DNA of 64,000 nt, from assembly GCA_004026145.2 (NCBI GenBank), contig CP034985.2:5107481-5171480 (forward strand). Direction: 5' to 3'. The notes under the pieces are model-generated. The model was not told where the DNA came from. It did not search any database and saw only the letters and a program-made list of their open reading frames with translations. The position numbers and the translations under genes were made by a program. Positions 27,001-42,300 of the stretch are shown piece after piece. The stretch comes from Takifugu bimaculatus (Eukaryota; Chordata; Actinopteri; Tetraodontiformes; Tetraodontidae). The first letter of the stretch is position 1. Every line of letters starts with the position of its first letter.

Positions 27001-27802
27001 ACATGAGCCTGATGAGCTGATTGTGATTGTAGGGAATCTGGGAGTCAGCAGTTCACAGGGAGGCAGGGGGCCACGGCTTGAGGCCAATCCATTGTGCGCT
27101 GATCAAATATAATCGCTATAATCCCCCACAATTCAACTGTTTGCCATCAGGAGCAGCTACAAGCTTGACCATTCCCAAAACCCTCAGGGCCGGCCACCGT
27201 CCGTGTCAGACGCTGACGCCTTTAGTTTAGAAATGTGGTGCCAGAAAAACTCAACTCACTGGCAAAAATCTGGATTCTTGTGCTTCAAGAACACATTTTG
27301 TTACTTTTTACGAGATTTCAAAGCTCCAAATTAACAACCACGGGAGCCTCATTAGCCGGGCTGTAATGTGGGACCTATAAACTGTGTGCTGGACGGGTGC
27401 CTGCAGGTGCCCTTCATTAATAAAACCACAGACATTCATTAACACCTCTTTAAAAGAATAATAATAAATGTTAGGTGCTCTGCTTGAGTGAATGGCGTTC
27501 ACTGATATTAATTTAAATATAATTCTATTATCCAGCTTCAACAGGCGTTAGCGCTCGACCACCACATTCCCAACATACCCGGTTCCCACTGACAACAACC
27601 AGAAATAGCTTTCTTATAAAGAAACTATGGTGTTTCGCAGAGTCATTGGCTGCATGTGTGTGTTATGAACATGTTGTTTCTGGCCTAATGCGGCTTACGA
27701 GCCGTGACAAGTCTAGTAAGAGCAGATGTGACCAGTTATGGACTGATTGGGGAGTGGGTGTGTATGTCAGAGTGAGCGTGTTTAATTTAAATCTCTCACT
27801 CA

Positions 27803-27851
<49 letters not shown>

Positions 27852-30800
27852 ACACACTTTAATAGAGAAAATGCTGAGTAGGCCAAGCTAAGAAGACAAT
27901 AAATCCCTAATTGGAGGCTCTCCTGCACATCATGTCTCACAAACCCTGAATAGTAAAAAGAAAGAATGTTTGGTCCAGCTAATCACAGCTGTCTCTAACT
28001 TTAAATTCAACTTTAAACATTTTAAATGCCTCTCTATATAAAGGTCTAGGTGTGTAAAGTTAATGTATCAGTGCATGTATTAATTGTAAAGTTATTTTTT
28101 TGTAAATGGAAATGGAAAAAAACATTTTTGACAATAATACACATTTTGGTTGTGACGAAGGCTCCAGCTTCCCGTCTCATACAGTGTTAAAGATATATTA
28201 ACACTGAGTCTTCTGTTAAAAAGGTAGTCTTACTGTAACTATAGGATATTCAGAGTATGACGACTCCTGCTATCCTCAAAATACAGCCCTCGCCTCTGAC
28301 TAAAACACTGTCATAAAGAGTGAATCACGTCGGGCAGACCCATTTCAGACAGGATCTTATCGTGATATCAGCTGCTCGCAGTCTGTGTTTCTCTGTTTGT
28401 GCTCATCACATCCGCAGTGTGAACAAGACGCGCTGTGTGTGTGAGCTGCGAGATCTACATCACTGAAAGATAAGCTCAAAGGAGGAAAAAAAAAACCTCA
28501 AACATTTTACACAATCAGATCTGCACTGAGAGGAAAATGGGTGTCTGACCACAGCTCCCAGTACAATAGGTCTGAATAAAGACTCAGAAAAAAACAACAT
28601 CATTTTGCACACAGGGGAAAAGGAAAGAGAAATGGTGATCAGAAACACTTCAGTTCATCTTTCTTTAAAGATGAGTCGCACATGAGTGTTCGGTGTGTAC
28701 GCAGGCCCCGGGCTGTGGGCCACATGGGCAGGTTTCCATGTCTGCGTTTTAATGGGGCCTTGCTGCCTCATAAATCACATCTCCCTCCTGCGGCGAATTA
28801 TCATCTGCTAATCTGGGTTTACACATAATGATTAGAGCATTGCTCTGTGTGTGTGCTCCAAAACTGGTGAATCCTCTCAAAATTCATATTACATGCAGAC
28901 CAACATGTCCTAAATGTCCTTGTCACACAGCCTAAATTCATAAACAGCTCATTAGAGACCCAGTTCTCTTTGTGCCAACACCGGTTTGCCAGAAAAAGCT
29001 GATTTAGGTCAGTATGTTGAGCTGCACATTTTAAACAGAAATAAATGCCTCAATGCTAAAACATAAGAGGGCCGTGCAGTAATCATGTAAAGCCCACATC
29101 CCCAATCTGATAGGGATTCAGGCTGAGGACCCTCAGCAGCCATGTCCCACATGTCCAATCTAGTTCCTGGCACGGTCTACTTTTTCTGATCTACAGATGT
29201 TCAGCATATTGCAGTCAATTAAAGTTCTCCAGCTCCTTCACAAGTCACCCGATCACAGCTCGTACAGCAGTCATCTCTTACGTCCCTCGATTTCGCCACA
29301 TCCAGCGGGAAAGTCGAGCCGAACCTCACCAGGAAGCTCGCTCACACCTGTTGCCTTGGCGACAGAGGCAAACACACAGCGAGTGAGACTAGAAGCGGCA
29401 TCGAAATTGCAGGTTTTGAAGCCACAGGCAGTCATTTTGGGCTAAATATACACAGAGCCATGGTGTGCCAGTGCCCATGTTTCTGACAATGTGTCCCAGC
29501 AGGAGTGAGGAAGCAATATTCAGATGTTATAAATACTCCAGCCTAGAAAACCAAAGACACTAAATACGTCCTTTGTGCAAGCAATGTGTACGTTATTTAT
29601 AATTTTACACTCCCATCCCAAGACTATATGTATTACAAAGAGCATATTTTTGTCCAATATTATTTCAAAATATATACTTAAAGTAGCGAAAGAATTGGAA
29701 ACATATGAACATGAAGATGTTTTTGGATAACATTTTACCTAAATTCACCACTATTGGCGTACACAGGGTTTGTTGATAGCCTTCTTGTGGTAATGTACAT
29801 AGAAAAACTTCCCAAAAACTTATACACCCATTTTCCAGAGATCACACACATACACACTCACACACCTTGTGTTACATTCTTTTAGGAGGATGTATAATCT
29901 AATTTCTTTCCAAAGGCCGCTACAAAAAGAAGGTACTGGTAGGATTTAAAGAAAGACGACTAATGTAACCACTCAGCCAAGGAGGACACGAGAGCTGTTT
30001 ACATTCCACCGTGTCATGAGAGGGAGCCTCTTCTGCACGTTCCAAACATGAACCAACAGACTTTACCTCCAAACCCAGGCAAAAAACCTAGACGTATATG
30101 CAACAGAGTACAGAGTTATGAAGAAACAATGATGCGTTTGTGATTCTAGGAAGGCTGATTTGATAGAAGTTATTCAGCTGGCTTTCATCATTTGCACTTT
30201 AAGTTAAAGGTTTCAGTCTAAAAGGAGACGACAGCTTCTGTCTTCTGAATGTGGGAAAAATGTGAGGAGCTCCAACCATGTCAGACATGTGCAGCCCTGA
30301 TCTGTTTTAAGAAGAGGCCGGTTCAGAGGTGAGGGTGCCATGAGGAAAGTTTGACACATGCAAAATAAAAGGGGCAACACACTCTGCATTCTTGAGAGGT
30401 ATAAACAGCAACTTTGTGCCAGGTTGTCGTGTCTGAACCACCTTTGCAGTTTACAAAAACAGATGGAGCAGTTCAAGTCGTGATGGCTGGAAATGTTACG
30501 AAAAATATTTAAAATAGATGATAAGCTGACAGAAGACCTTTGCACAGTTCAAAAAGCTGATATGGAAGGTTTCCATGATCCCAGATGCCCCACTAGCCCT
30601 ATGACTGCAACTGGAGTCACCTGATAGGCCATAAAATGTAAGACAATATCGCTGTGATGGTGTCCATTTCCTTTTTCAGGTAGACGACGGTGTACAGTTA
30701 CAACTGCCCCCTAAGTCTTTCATCAATATCCAACTAGAGGCACACAAAACTAATGACCTGGTCAATAAATTATTGACGCAATAAGGAAACACAATACCCT

Positions 30801-33800
30801 GGAAGCAATAAGAGCAGTAAAATGAAGCAGTTAAGTGTATGGCCAAAACTTTAGACTGCAGTATTTCAACATTGGAACAACTGCCCCCCCCCGCCCTCCC
30901 CCCTAAGGAACAGGGCCCAGTGACATCACCGTACCCGTAGCATCACCTGATCCAGCACTGATATGACACTGTTTACCTATTGCACACACAAAGCACCCTT
31001 TGACCCCACTCACATCCAACAATGATCTCACCCCCCACCCCCCCGAATCGCTCTTTACGGCAACCAGGATGTTCTGAGGAAGTGAAGAAGGGGAGCAGCA
31101 TAAAAAAAGACAGTGACCCACTTCTTGCTTTGCATGTGCATATAAACAGTCATTCGCTGCCTTCCTGACAAAACTCCATTCAGTGGAGGTCTGCGATGAC
31201 GCTGTGCTTCAGCCAAGATAAACATGTCCTGTGGTTTGCTGGGCGTGTTTTTCTACAGGAAGAATGTAAACGTCTGTAAACTATAATCTGTAGAGGGTAT
31301 CTTTGCTGGTTTTCCTTCCCCGGTTCATCCTCACCTGTTTTGTGTTGAGGCTGGTAGACCCAGTTGTCTTCATCCTCCTCTTCATCTCTGCCTGGGCCGT
31401 AAAGGTGGGGGTGTGAGTGTGTGTGATGGTTGTGGGCAGAGTGGAGTTCATTCTGGCTGTGGAAGATGCGTCTGCTCTGGCGGGAGATGGAGGACACGCT
31501 GAGCCAGCTAAGAGCCCGGGACAGGCCGGCGGGTTTTTCTTTACGAAAAGACCCGCACCTCTTGTCCCCCCTCATCCCGATTTGGTAGAGTCCGCAAAAG
31601 AACGATGTCAATGTGAACTTTCAGTCTGAGATGTGATCCTTAGGTCTGGATAACTGATATTCTCTTTAAGCTAATACCATTCCAAATATGTCTCCATCCA
31701 GCTCTGCACATGGGATTCAAACTATTCCGATTCTACGTGAAGAATGAAATTAATTCCAGGTGGAAGTTCAGCTGTAGCCCAGTTTTTCTCGACTTTCTTT
31801 GGACGGCTCCACATCATTACTCCAACGCGGTCAGTCTCAGCTTCCAACCTCTTTCATCTTGAATTAACATCTGTGCCTCAAGCAAATATTCAGGCTTAAA
31901 CCTTTTCTTTTTCCTTCTTTTCTTGGGTTCTGGGCGTTATTCCCAAAACCCAGAGGGACACTTAGGCAATGCAGCAATCTGGAAAATCACCGCACCTCTG
32001 CGACACGCTTTATGTGCGCTCTTAAAGTCGGTTGTGATGATCCTTGTCGGTGCGTGACGGACTGGTGAGAGGGCTCCAAACTACACTTTTCAAATGCGGT
32101 GGTTGCTGTTTACAACCAAACGTGCCCTTGACTTATCTTCAGTTGTTAGCGGACACACCAGCTGACGCACAACCTCTCTGCAGAAGAAATGACCGGAGGT
32201 CAAGAGGTTTCTACATCCCAGGGTCTATTCCCAGCCTGATGAAGTTACAGGCACACGGGAAAAACACTCTCACAAATGGGAGCCCCTGACGGTCCAAATT
32301 GAGATCTTTGTGTCTGTGCAGATGCCTGGCAGCCACGACAACGACGCCTCTCAGGGGTTTCCGCACTCCTCTCTGACTTACTGACAACCTTGTTTCTCTT
32401 CGTGCTCTTCGGAGCCTGTCATCGTTCACTTTGTCATTGTCACAGGTAGATGGAGGAACAGCTGGCCTTGCATCGCGTTGGTAGGGGAAAAAGTGTCTTC
32501 AGTTGAAAAAAAGGGGAAGAATCAGGAGGGTTGGAGCACACCTGACCTCAGGTGTGACGTGTGCCGGCGGATGATGGGCAGAGTGCTGCTGAAGGTCCCC
32601 TGGAACCTTGTTAGTCCACGACTTGTGTGAGGAACTGAGACTTGAGTGCAATCTGAGTGTATAGGTTAGGATTCCACGCAACCCTGTAGCCACTGTACTG
32701 AAATACGAGTCAGCCCGTCCCTTCTTCTTTCCCTCCCTCTTTTTTCTCTTTCTTCTACAAACTCTGATCTCTGCCCCTCCCCTTGATCCCTGCTCTGAGG
32801 CACAGCAACCACTCCCTCGATCCGTCGCCCGTTTTATTTTGTTTTCTTTTAAATCACCGGAACACCTTTCCGCCCCCCCCCCCCCCCCAACCTTGAACTT
32901 TTTTTCCCCTTTAACGATCCCCTGTAGAAATTCCAGTTGCTAGAATAGACTTTAGAGCAGTCTCGTTGCAGTCTCTCAGCCAGCTTCATTGTAGCTGATA
33001 TTATGCCCGGGGCGATGAGGGAACCAGTTAAACAACAAATAGAAGAAGTTATAGAAGAAGTTATAGAAGACATAAAGCATCACAGATTTATGACAACTAA
33101 CTGGCAACCCTGAATTAAAAAGACGAACAAGAAATACTGTCTGTATTCCTTTTTAATGTCTAATAACAGTCAAAGTATTTATTTATAATGTCACACTGAT
33201 CCTCCAGGATGTAAAGCCACTGTGGGAGGTTACGTATGTGTTTGGGAGGTAGAGTTTTCCCACTCACGTGTAACCACAGAGGGAACATCTGCGCTCCAAG
33301 GTGTGAAAACAATCTCAAAATGTATGTGTATGTCTGCATTTGTATGCATTCACAGTAATGTAATCAGTAGTTACCGCCTCAGATTTTCTAGTTTCCCATG
33401 GACACAACTTTATATAGCCCTGGATCTATTTCACGGGGAAAAAAACGCAATCTGAGATTTGTGGTTGTGGTTTTGACCGAGACTTAAATCCTCACAGCTC
33501 TGTCAAGCCCTGGAAATAACTCATTTGCCCCTTGTAGACAGACAATCTACTGTATATTCACTTGCAGTTTCCACAGGGAGACAGAGGCTCAAATTGTGTG
33601 TAGTCTTTTAATAATTAACCTACAAAGGATTCAACTTAGCTGCAATAAAAGGGTGAGTGAGAGTAAGTCTAATCATGTTTAAAGCAAATGATTAAGCCTC
33701 ACAGTGAAACCTCATATTACCTGGATTAAATGAGGAAAGGTCTCAAATCATCGGAGTTGGTTCAATACGGGACCATTGTGGTGTCCACATTTCAGGAGAA

Positions 33801-36265
33801 CAAACTGCTGTATTTGCATAATTCCCAAAGGGGATTAAAAAGTCAGGGGTCAGCATCCTGGTGCATCCCCCACCTCACTTCCATTTCATAAGAGTCCTCA
33901 TTTTCATTCCGTTAAAGCTGCACACAAGGAGCCAACAGCAGCGACAATAATCAATATGCTTAAAAGGATCGTGTGTTGGACATTTAATGGCGTTCCATTT
34001 AAAGAAGAGGAACCAATATGCTGAGAGTTCCAAACATTCTTTAAAGTAGAATAGGGGGGAACAGGCAGAATCTGTTGTTCCAGGAGGTTTGTCAACATAA
34101 AGAAATAAATTTACGCTTTGTTACTTGTCTTATTTAAAAATTCTGCGATTCAAAATTACACCGACAAATTAAAGTGATGTCGTAGGTGTGATGTTAATAT
34201 TAATGTGCAGCACATTAATGCACGAGTCAAAGATGTGTGTGGCATTAATCTTTCATCGTGTATTTACGGCATTAGGGTCATGGGGGGATAATTAGCAGAA
34301 ATGAGTCTAATCACTGTAAACAGGTTGTACAAGGTTGTTTTAGGCCAATTGAACGTTTAAGATACAGAATTAAAACATGAAATAACCCATCTGGCTCTAA
34401 ATAAAATTAATCTGGGAAATCTGTGCAGGATTCCTGGCAATATAGCATCTAGGGAACAAATCCTGTTAGAAAAAAGCCAATTAAAAGCATGATTTCATCT
34501 GTGTGGCCACAGAGAATGGCAAAATGACAGCAATGTGATTGTTGAGTAACCCAAAAGCACAATAACTAACTAAAGCTAAAAATATATTGACCAGGACAAG
34601 CAGAAGGGTAACACGGCAGATAACTAAGCCATCGCCCGAAGCATACACATGTCCACAGATTGACAGTATGTGTCTCAGCACCGACACATTCACAGACCAC
34701 AAATGAAGGCTTTTATTGCCGTTTCAAGCCAGACTAGCTGACTGTGGATGGTTTAGCCGGCAGCCAAAGATTTCACCCCTTTGCTTCCATGCAGCTCAGT
34801 GGTAAAAAGTTAATGCATGTTTTAAAATAAGCACACATCTCTGGGAAAATAAATTAAGTTAAAGAGCACATCCTCCATCTTAGAGGGTATTGAAATCCTG
34901 CTAAATGATATAAAAACTAAGAATCTGGCCTCTTTTATTTCTTGCTTTTTTGCCTATTCACATCTCAATGTTATAGTTTCTAGATTTTGAACTGATTTTA
35001 TAGGTGTACCAAAATTTAATGTGTATTAACAAGAAAATCGTATAGGAGTGTGTTGAAAGAACTACATGGAAGATTGAGCAGGTATTTACGAGACAATATG
35101 GTTCCTTTGCTTGTGTTTGCGCTCTTCACACACAGACGGCATCATCTGCTGCAACAGCTCTGACCTGTGAGGTCATAAACCGTGACCCCTCGGTGACCTT
35201 CCAAGGTTAGCCTTCACCTCAACTGGCAGCAGCTCGTGTATCCTGCCATGTATCTTACTCAAATATTTGATATTTATAGTAATAATAAACTCTTTGAAAT
35301 GCCACCCAATGGGGTGAGAACAACGGTGACGATAAGGAAAAACCAACTCAGTCCACAATGAGACTATCAGGTTAGCTGCCTAGCAACTTAAAACCTCCAG
35401 GGCACAGGGCCAGTCTCAAAAGGCAGGGCCAGTAGCTAAGCAACAGCCCCCAGCTGAACGACTGTGCCTCAGAGAGCATCAGATTGCCCTCTGGAGCTGC
35501 AAAGTCCAGGTGTGTATGTGCATATATTTCATTCATAAATGTTATGTTTCTAATTCCCAAGTAAAAGCAATACTTGCCTCAAATGTTTTCTTTGAAAGTG
35601 CAGATACTGAACCAATATTTTTCAACGTTAACCCCCCCCCACACCAAAAAAAACCCCATAAGTTTAGGCCGTAACCAATATGTGATTACGAAATACAACC
35701 ACATGGGGGCGCAATTAGGCTTACAGATTCCTATCTGCTGGTCCGTGTTGTTCTGGGTCTTCACTGACAGAATAAATGAGCCGGAAAATAGCACTTTTTG
35801 CACAGTGCGTGTCTGTGTATAAAAGTACAACACTTAACTTAATGCAGCCAGTAAATTACTCTAATTTATGTCCCCAGAGAAGAAAGTACATTTGTGTTTT
35901 TTTTGGGTGTGCCTAGATAGCAATCTAGTCACAGATAACGATGATATTTTACACATTCAGTCTCAACGGAGGAAATGATCTGAGGACACACACATCTGTG
36001 AAAGAGCCCAGGGTGGAGATGTTGACCCCTGAAGGTCCACAACCCTAAAGTCAATTCATTCTGAGCTGAACATAAACCCCTCATTCCTCTGGCCACGTGT
36101 TCCATTATCCCAACATCTATTATTCCAGCAAAAGGGTCTGTCTGTGTATGTGCATGCATGTGAGTGTGTGTTTGTGTAAATTAACTCCATTATTGCTGGT
36201 GAAGGCTAGCGACTTAGTTGAGACAACCGCTCTCATATAACACTGTGAGTGTGAGTGTGAGTGTG

Positions 36266-36320
<55 letters not shown>

Positions 36321-39300
36321 ACTAAAAAATGTGGTAGTGTGTATCCAAAAATGGGAACGTGAAGCAGGTACTGCCCTGTGACCTCTTACCCCTGACCCCA
36401 TGGCACAGCTGTGCTTAGCCTTGAGCAAAAAGCTGTTTCATGCACAAATATGTGAGTCTCCACGTACAATTGTGTGATTGATTTACTGCCGGCACACACA
36501 CATAGTTAATGGGAAAAAATGCACGGCTGAAACGGAGACGTGCACACTTCGCCTTTTGAATGCAAATATTAACTTATAAAACAGCAGAGCTGAGCCTTGA
36601 AGTGTGAAGAGAGGAGGGTTTTTTATTTTACATTGTGAGTGAAAGATAGAGGCAGGAATAAGAAATGTCTTGAGGAGCTGCTTGAAAGTTTGAGTAAGGA
36701 GTGGCGTTTTAGCTTAGAGAAGGAATCAACTATGGTAATCCGAGTAGGGTATTCACACGCACATACACACGCCCATCAGGACTCTGTCCAGTAGTTGGGT
36801 GGGTGGGTGGGGGGGGGAGGTGCAGGGAAGGGTGCGGTCGACACTGTGCATTCCTGATCAGTCATGCCTGAGGGATGGAGCTTTTACAGCGGACCTGAGG
36901 CCAGATGTGCTTCGCATTTGCATTCAGGTTTTGGCACAAGCCTGACATCCTATTGAGGTTCATACTATAAAGCATGGAACCATGACCTGTGAAAATCTGT
37001 CAGCAAGGACTCAAATATGTTTCACGACTGACCACTTTTGAGAGTCTGATTCCACCATGGAAAAGTGTTTTCCTCTTGCTGAAGCATGTTTGTCACAAAT
37101 GTGTTTGAACCGGGTTTGTGTAATTTCGACGTGTGGACAAACCAGTTTTTAAATCTCAAGGGTATGACTGTGCTCGAAAACCAATGCCTGTTTGCAGCAG
37201 AACGCTCTTTATTTTGCTTTCTCCTGAATAACTGTACATCAACAGTACAGTTAGGTGGCAGATGTAAGAAGTTGTCTACTAGAATCAGCACAGCTCCTCA
37301 CTTCAATACTGCACTCATAGTTTGCACGTGTGCACAGTGGCCTTTTGGCTGCAGTGTTTTCCTGTGCCACGATGCAAATTTGTCAGAGGGTAGAGACGAC
37401 CTTGGAGCTGGACATTTGCCTGTTGCATTAAAACAATGACAGACGTGATTGTGGAGGTAACTCCAAGCAGGTAGGGTCGACAGGTGGAACTGAAGTGTGG
37501 AATAAGGTAGACAAGCATAAAATGCAAAGAATAAGGTTAAAGTTAAAGGTGTTAGTATCACGTGCCATCTGCTTATACATTAAGCCTTTTTACGAGAAAA
37601 CAAGTGAGAGGAAAAGCAATAAAAGCCAGGATATGTGAAGTAACGGTAGCAGCAGCCCTGCAGCATGTTGGAAAGTACGTGTGTGGCCCATCAAGCCCGT
37701 ATGTATCTGCAGTTCATCCAAAAACACTCAACACAAGCATTAACACAGATTTAGGGAGGCAGACGGCGTAGTGGACAGATAACAAAAAAATCCATCCAAG
37801 TGAAAAACCACAAGAGAAGAAGGTGATCGAGACGGGCAACTGTTAAAGACGGCGGAGCGAAAACATGCTGATTGGACAGGCGGCAGCACGACCGTTACTG
37901 GGACAATAGCACCGACTTTGTGTCTGGCACTTTGCCCTCTGCGGATCTGAGAGACCTGACACGCGGGGGAGTGCGGAATCATTGGTTATTCAAAGCTCAT
38001 CCCCCCTCGTCCTGGCTCACAGCGCTGCATTAAACCAGTTCGAGCTTTCTTCAGATGCTGAAAGAAAGCAGCTGTAATTTACCAACCCCCAGAATCTCCT
38101 TTCCGAACCTGACTTTTTAACCAAGCAGCTGGCAGCAATGACTTCCAGTCGTTAGCACATTAGAGACAAACTCTGACAGACAAGCATGAATAGCCATAAT
38201 AGACGGACCCAAAAATACACACCCTCCCACCCACACATCATAATCTAAACAAATGGAGAGTTATGGGCTATGTGACAGGGTAAAACTGTTGAAATGTACA
38301 GTCCAATCCAGATGATCTCCCCAAAGACACACCGTCAGAAGTTTAAAGGGATGTTCCGACCCATTTCACTCTCCCTTCCCTCCTCCCATCTGTCTCTCTC
38401 CATCTCCCCAAACCTCTCTGCCACATCTATCACTGTTGCCGTCTCCTCATCCTTCCTCAGCTCGTAATTCAGACTCAAATCTCAGCGACGTATCCCAGAA
38501 TTCTTTGTTTCTCCCGACCCCTTACGTCCAAACTCTTCAACACAGCACGCCTTTGTGTCGCTGCACGGAGGAGGTGAAACACAAACTCTCTCGGCCTACT
38601 TCAGACTCAAAGCCAAAGGCTACTAGCCATGGCCACCCACCCACGGTGCACCACACAGAAGGGACTTTCCCACTCCAAGTATGTGCGTGTGACCGTAAAG
38701 CTGTTTGTAGGAGTGTGTATGGAGCATAAATGTGCTTTCCAGGAGTGCTGCATGTTTCTGAACACACTTGTCCATTGCTGACCATTTTAAAACTACACTA
38801 GTGCCAGTTTTGGCATATTACCAGAAGTCTTTGCTGCTATGATTTACTCAAACTACATACAGTACACTATTCATGAGGAAGCGTGTATTCAGTTACACAT
38901 CAAAAAAGAACATTGTGTTTCCAGCAAAAGAAAATAAAACACTGACCCGCATTCAAGAAACACAATCTAGTTTTTTAGCTGCATCTCGTGTGTCACCAGT
39001 GCTCCTCCTCAGGGTATTTTACTATGTTTATTCTACAGTACACAGGTTCAGAATAATAAAGGAATTACATGCAATTGGGATATGATATAACAGTAATGAT
39101 GTGTAACCATGCTGGGCTTTAAATTCTTTATGGATTAAGAGTGATGCACTTAAAGAGAGCTGAAGCCTCATTAGTCTAATCTCATGAAAAATCTGGAGTC
39201 CACACAGGTCACAGGTCAGCCAGCGAAATGCTGCACGTCACATGCAAAAAAGAAAAGGGGTTAAAGACAGAGGGAAACCAGCTGGTCCACACAGTGACAC

Positions 39301-42300
39301 AAAAACCAGAGTTCCCCCAATCCGCTATTAAAAGGCATCAATTAGAGGCTGAATGAGACAACTCTTATTAAAAGTCTAATCCTGTGGCTCCAATGGTTCA
39401 CAAACATGGGCTGGTGCTGTAAACAGTTATTTGCAGAGGATGTCGCAGGGCCAGTCTCCACCCTCCCACACGTCTAGACCTGCACCGTCACCCATCTCCC
39501 CTTGTGAAACTGATGTCACGCATGCCATTTGCTTCGCTGTCAAATAAATGCTGGGATTATTTCAGAAGACTGTTGGATTAAAAGTAATCCCGACTCAAAT
39601 AACAGGTTCAGAGGTGAACAAAGAGCTTTGGAGACCCTAAAATCCATTTTACTCCACAATAATCACAAATTATAGCATCTGACATACACACATATTTCTG
39701 CTACATCTGAGATTACTATAATCTTTTTTCTTAAAACCTTTTGACTTTGACCCCTTCTTCTTTTTCATAAAAATCTACACAATAATTTAAGTGTTTCGGG
39801 TGTGGTGGGGTTCCAGGCTATTTTAATTCACCCTGAATTTAACAAGAATAGTTTCTTAGAAGTTCATGCATTGATAATTCATTCAGTAATAGTGAATCAT
39901 AACTCCTGGGAAATGAGACAGTCGGACTAGATGAACAAGTCCACAAAAGCTGCAGGCAAAAGAACGAGGACCAGGGTGAAGATAAGTGATACAGATCATA
40001 GGGGTGTGAGAGCAGGTCGGCATCTACAGAGCAAAAACAGGCAGCGCTGAGGGACTGGAAACCAGGTGGGCGGCTTCCTAAGGTGCTGCTGGTGCGTGAC
40101 TGAGGACTCAAGTGTAATGAGAGAGGGAAGCAGACTGGTGTCTGTGTATCAAGCCAGACATCACACACACACACACACACGTAACAGGCTGAATTTCATG
40201 GTCACACAAGAAGATGACCCTTGACCTATTTATGCATCAGGTCATTACAGGTAAAATTCAGTTTGCCCTGGCTATCAAACCCCCACAAAATCATCTTTTA
40301 AGGTGTTTTAAATGACTTTTTCACCACTCATTCATTCCTCATACACTACTGCTGATTCCTAAACAGGATCACAGGAGGTGCTGGAAGTCAATCCCAGCAG
40401 TTACTGGTCAGATTGCTGAATATTGAATGGGTTCATTTACACAAAGACTATCAAAATTGGTACTTTACTTTAAAAAGTTGCTGTTTTATTAATACACAGA
40501 TTCACATGTAAATAGTCTTATAATGATGGAATGAGTCGAGTTAAAGCACTTACCTTTTGAGTTCGTAGGTGAGGTCATAAAGTGGTCAGGCGATATGAAG
40601 ACAGAGGTCAGGCCAAAGAACAAGCCCATGTGGAGAGAAGAGAACAACATCAGTCTCATTTGTTCCATATAAATAACGAGGAATCCACAGAAATATAATA
40701 TCGCAGGGGGCAGAGTTCTCACAGTGTGAGGACTTGGGATGTCTTATCAAAACAGGGTTTCTGTGGTGCAGCTATAGCTGGCCAGCAAGGATGCAGACAC
40801 ATGGCTGATCAATTTCATTGTATGCTGGGAGACAAATGCTGTATTTTGGAAACAACTTGCAGTTATCATCTGAACTGAAGGTCCTCAAAACTAACAAAGA
40901 ACTAACAAGTATCAAACATGGTAAAAATCAGCCACGGGAAAGTGTATTGGCACTGAAACCAAGTTAAATGCTGCATGATCCAGTAAGACATGGAGGCTAT
41001 GTGTGCAGTTTTTGATGAACAAACCCCTCCGTTCATGGCAGGCGTATAAATCAACAACACACCGTTATTACACCGGAGACAGTGTGCTGGGGCAAAGCAT
41101 GCTGCAACATTCAATGTGCAATTATCACATCATGCAACACAGACTGGAAACCAGTTAGCTGCAATGACAGGTCGTCTATGTTCCCATTCAGCCACCTATC
41201 AGTGAGCTTAGCACCAGAATCCAGACTCCTCCTGCTCTTCATCAGGTCACCCCAGCGGACAGGCAGCTTTAACCACTCTACAAACTGCACTCCACCATCC
41301 AGACTTGGCTCACATCGTTCACACATTGGTCTGAGCACCAGCAGTTAGTTTATGAGCGATGTGTACACATAATTTAGATGGATGGGTTTTCACACAAACA
41401 CTTGCACGAGACAATGTTCACTTCACTGACCTGCAGTACGGGCTGCTCCTTGGCTTTTGGCTCCAAATACTTATTCCTTTAACAGGCATGGTACCATCTT
41501 ATAGGCCAAACCCATCAGAGGCGCACACACACTTATCACAATACTGCTGACAGCTATTTAGAAACCACACACACACAAACTGCCATACACACTGACACAC
41601 AATAAGAAATTGACACTGGTTTAGTGCAGCGAGTACAGAAACTGACCAATTGAAAGCCTCACAAAATGAGAGCGAGAGAGAAAGGGAGAGAATGAGTGTG
41701 TGTGTGTTTGTGTGTATAAAAAGAGGGAGTGGTATCTTCAAGGGCCCCTAACCAGTGACCTCCCAGTCCTAAGGTTGCTACGGTGATGTGGATGCTATCT
41801 GCCAGTGGCAGTTGTTGTCAGGGGGATGGAGTGTGGCGCCTCGAGCCTTATTCTGTTATCAAGCCAGAGGTCATCAGCACATGGGCAAGCAAGTGCACAC
41901 TCACCCACACCAACACACTGAAGTTTCCGCTGCTGAGCAACACATGAAATTTCATTCTATTCTCAGGTTTAAGGAAACATCGGCCATCTTGACTTGAAAT
42001 CGGCATTTTAGCTGCATTCCCACCAAGCAATGCAATGGATTTTAGTGTGATCATTTCTAGTAAACATAAATCTAGCTTCACCCTACGGCAGGGTGGAAAG
42101 GATGTGCAGTGGTAGCTGCCCATCTCTTCTCCATGTGTTAATATGTAGCTTGGTATAGCAGCATACATGAACAACCCTGTGACCTTCCTTTTCTGCAGGT
42201 CAATTCCTCACCACTGCGCCACTTTTCCAATCCGGCAGGAAACAGTGGTGAGAGACGTGTCACATCCTGCAGCCGATGACGATAAACTGGACAACAATCG

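Larger units (their letters stand above)
9220..31334 (-). other. nhsl1b long intron between exon 1b and exon 2
   Basis: About 22 kb without a supported gene. It holds the microsatellites, poly-G tract, GC-rich hairpin and teleost intronic repeat listed separately. Several stretches read like conserved non-coding DNA (unique, TAAT-rich and free of simple repeats), notably 17,930-18,075, 19,190-19,500, 24,330-24,560, 27,000-27,180 and 28,690-28,880. The patch 21,440-22,410 has unusually long overlapping open frames on both strands and is discussed in the findings. No RNA gene was recognised. Confidence 0.6.
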
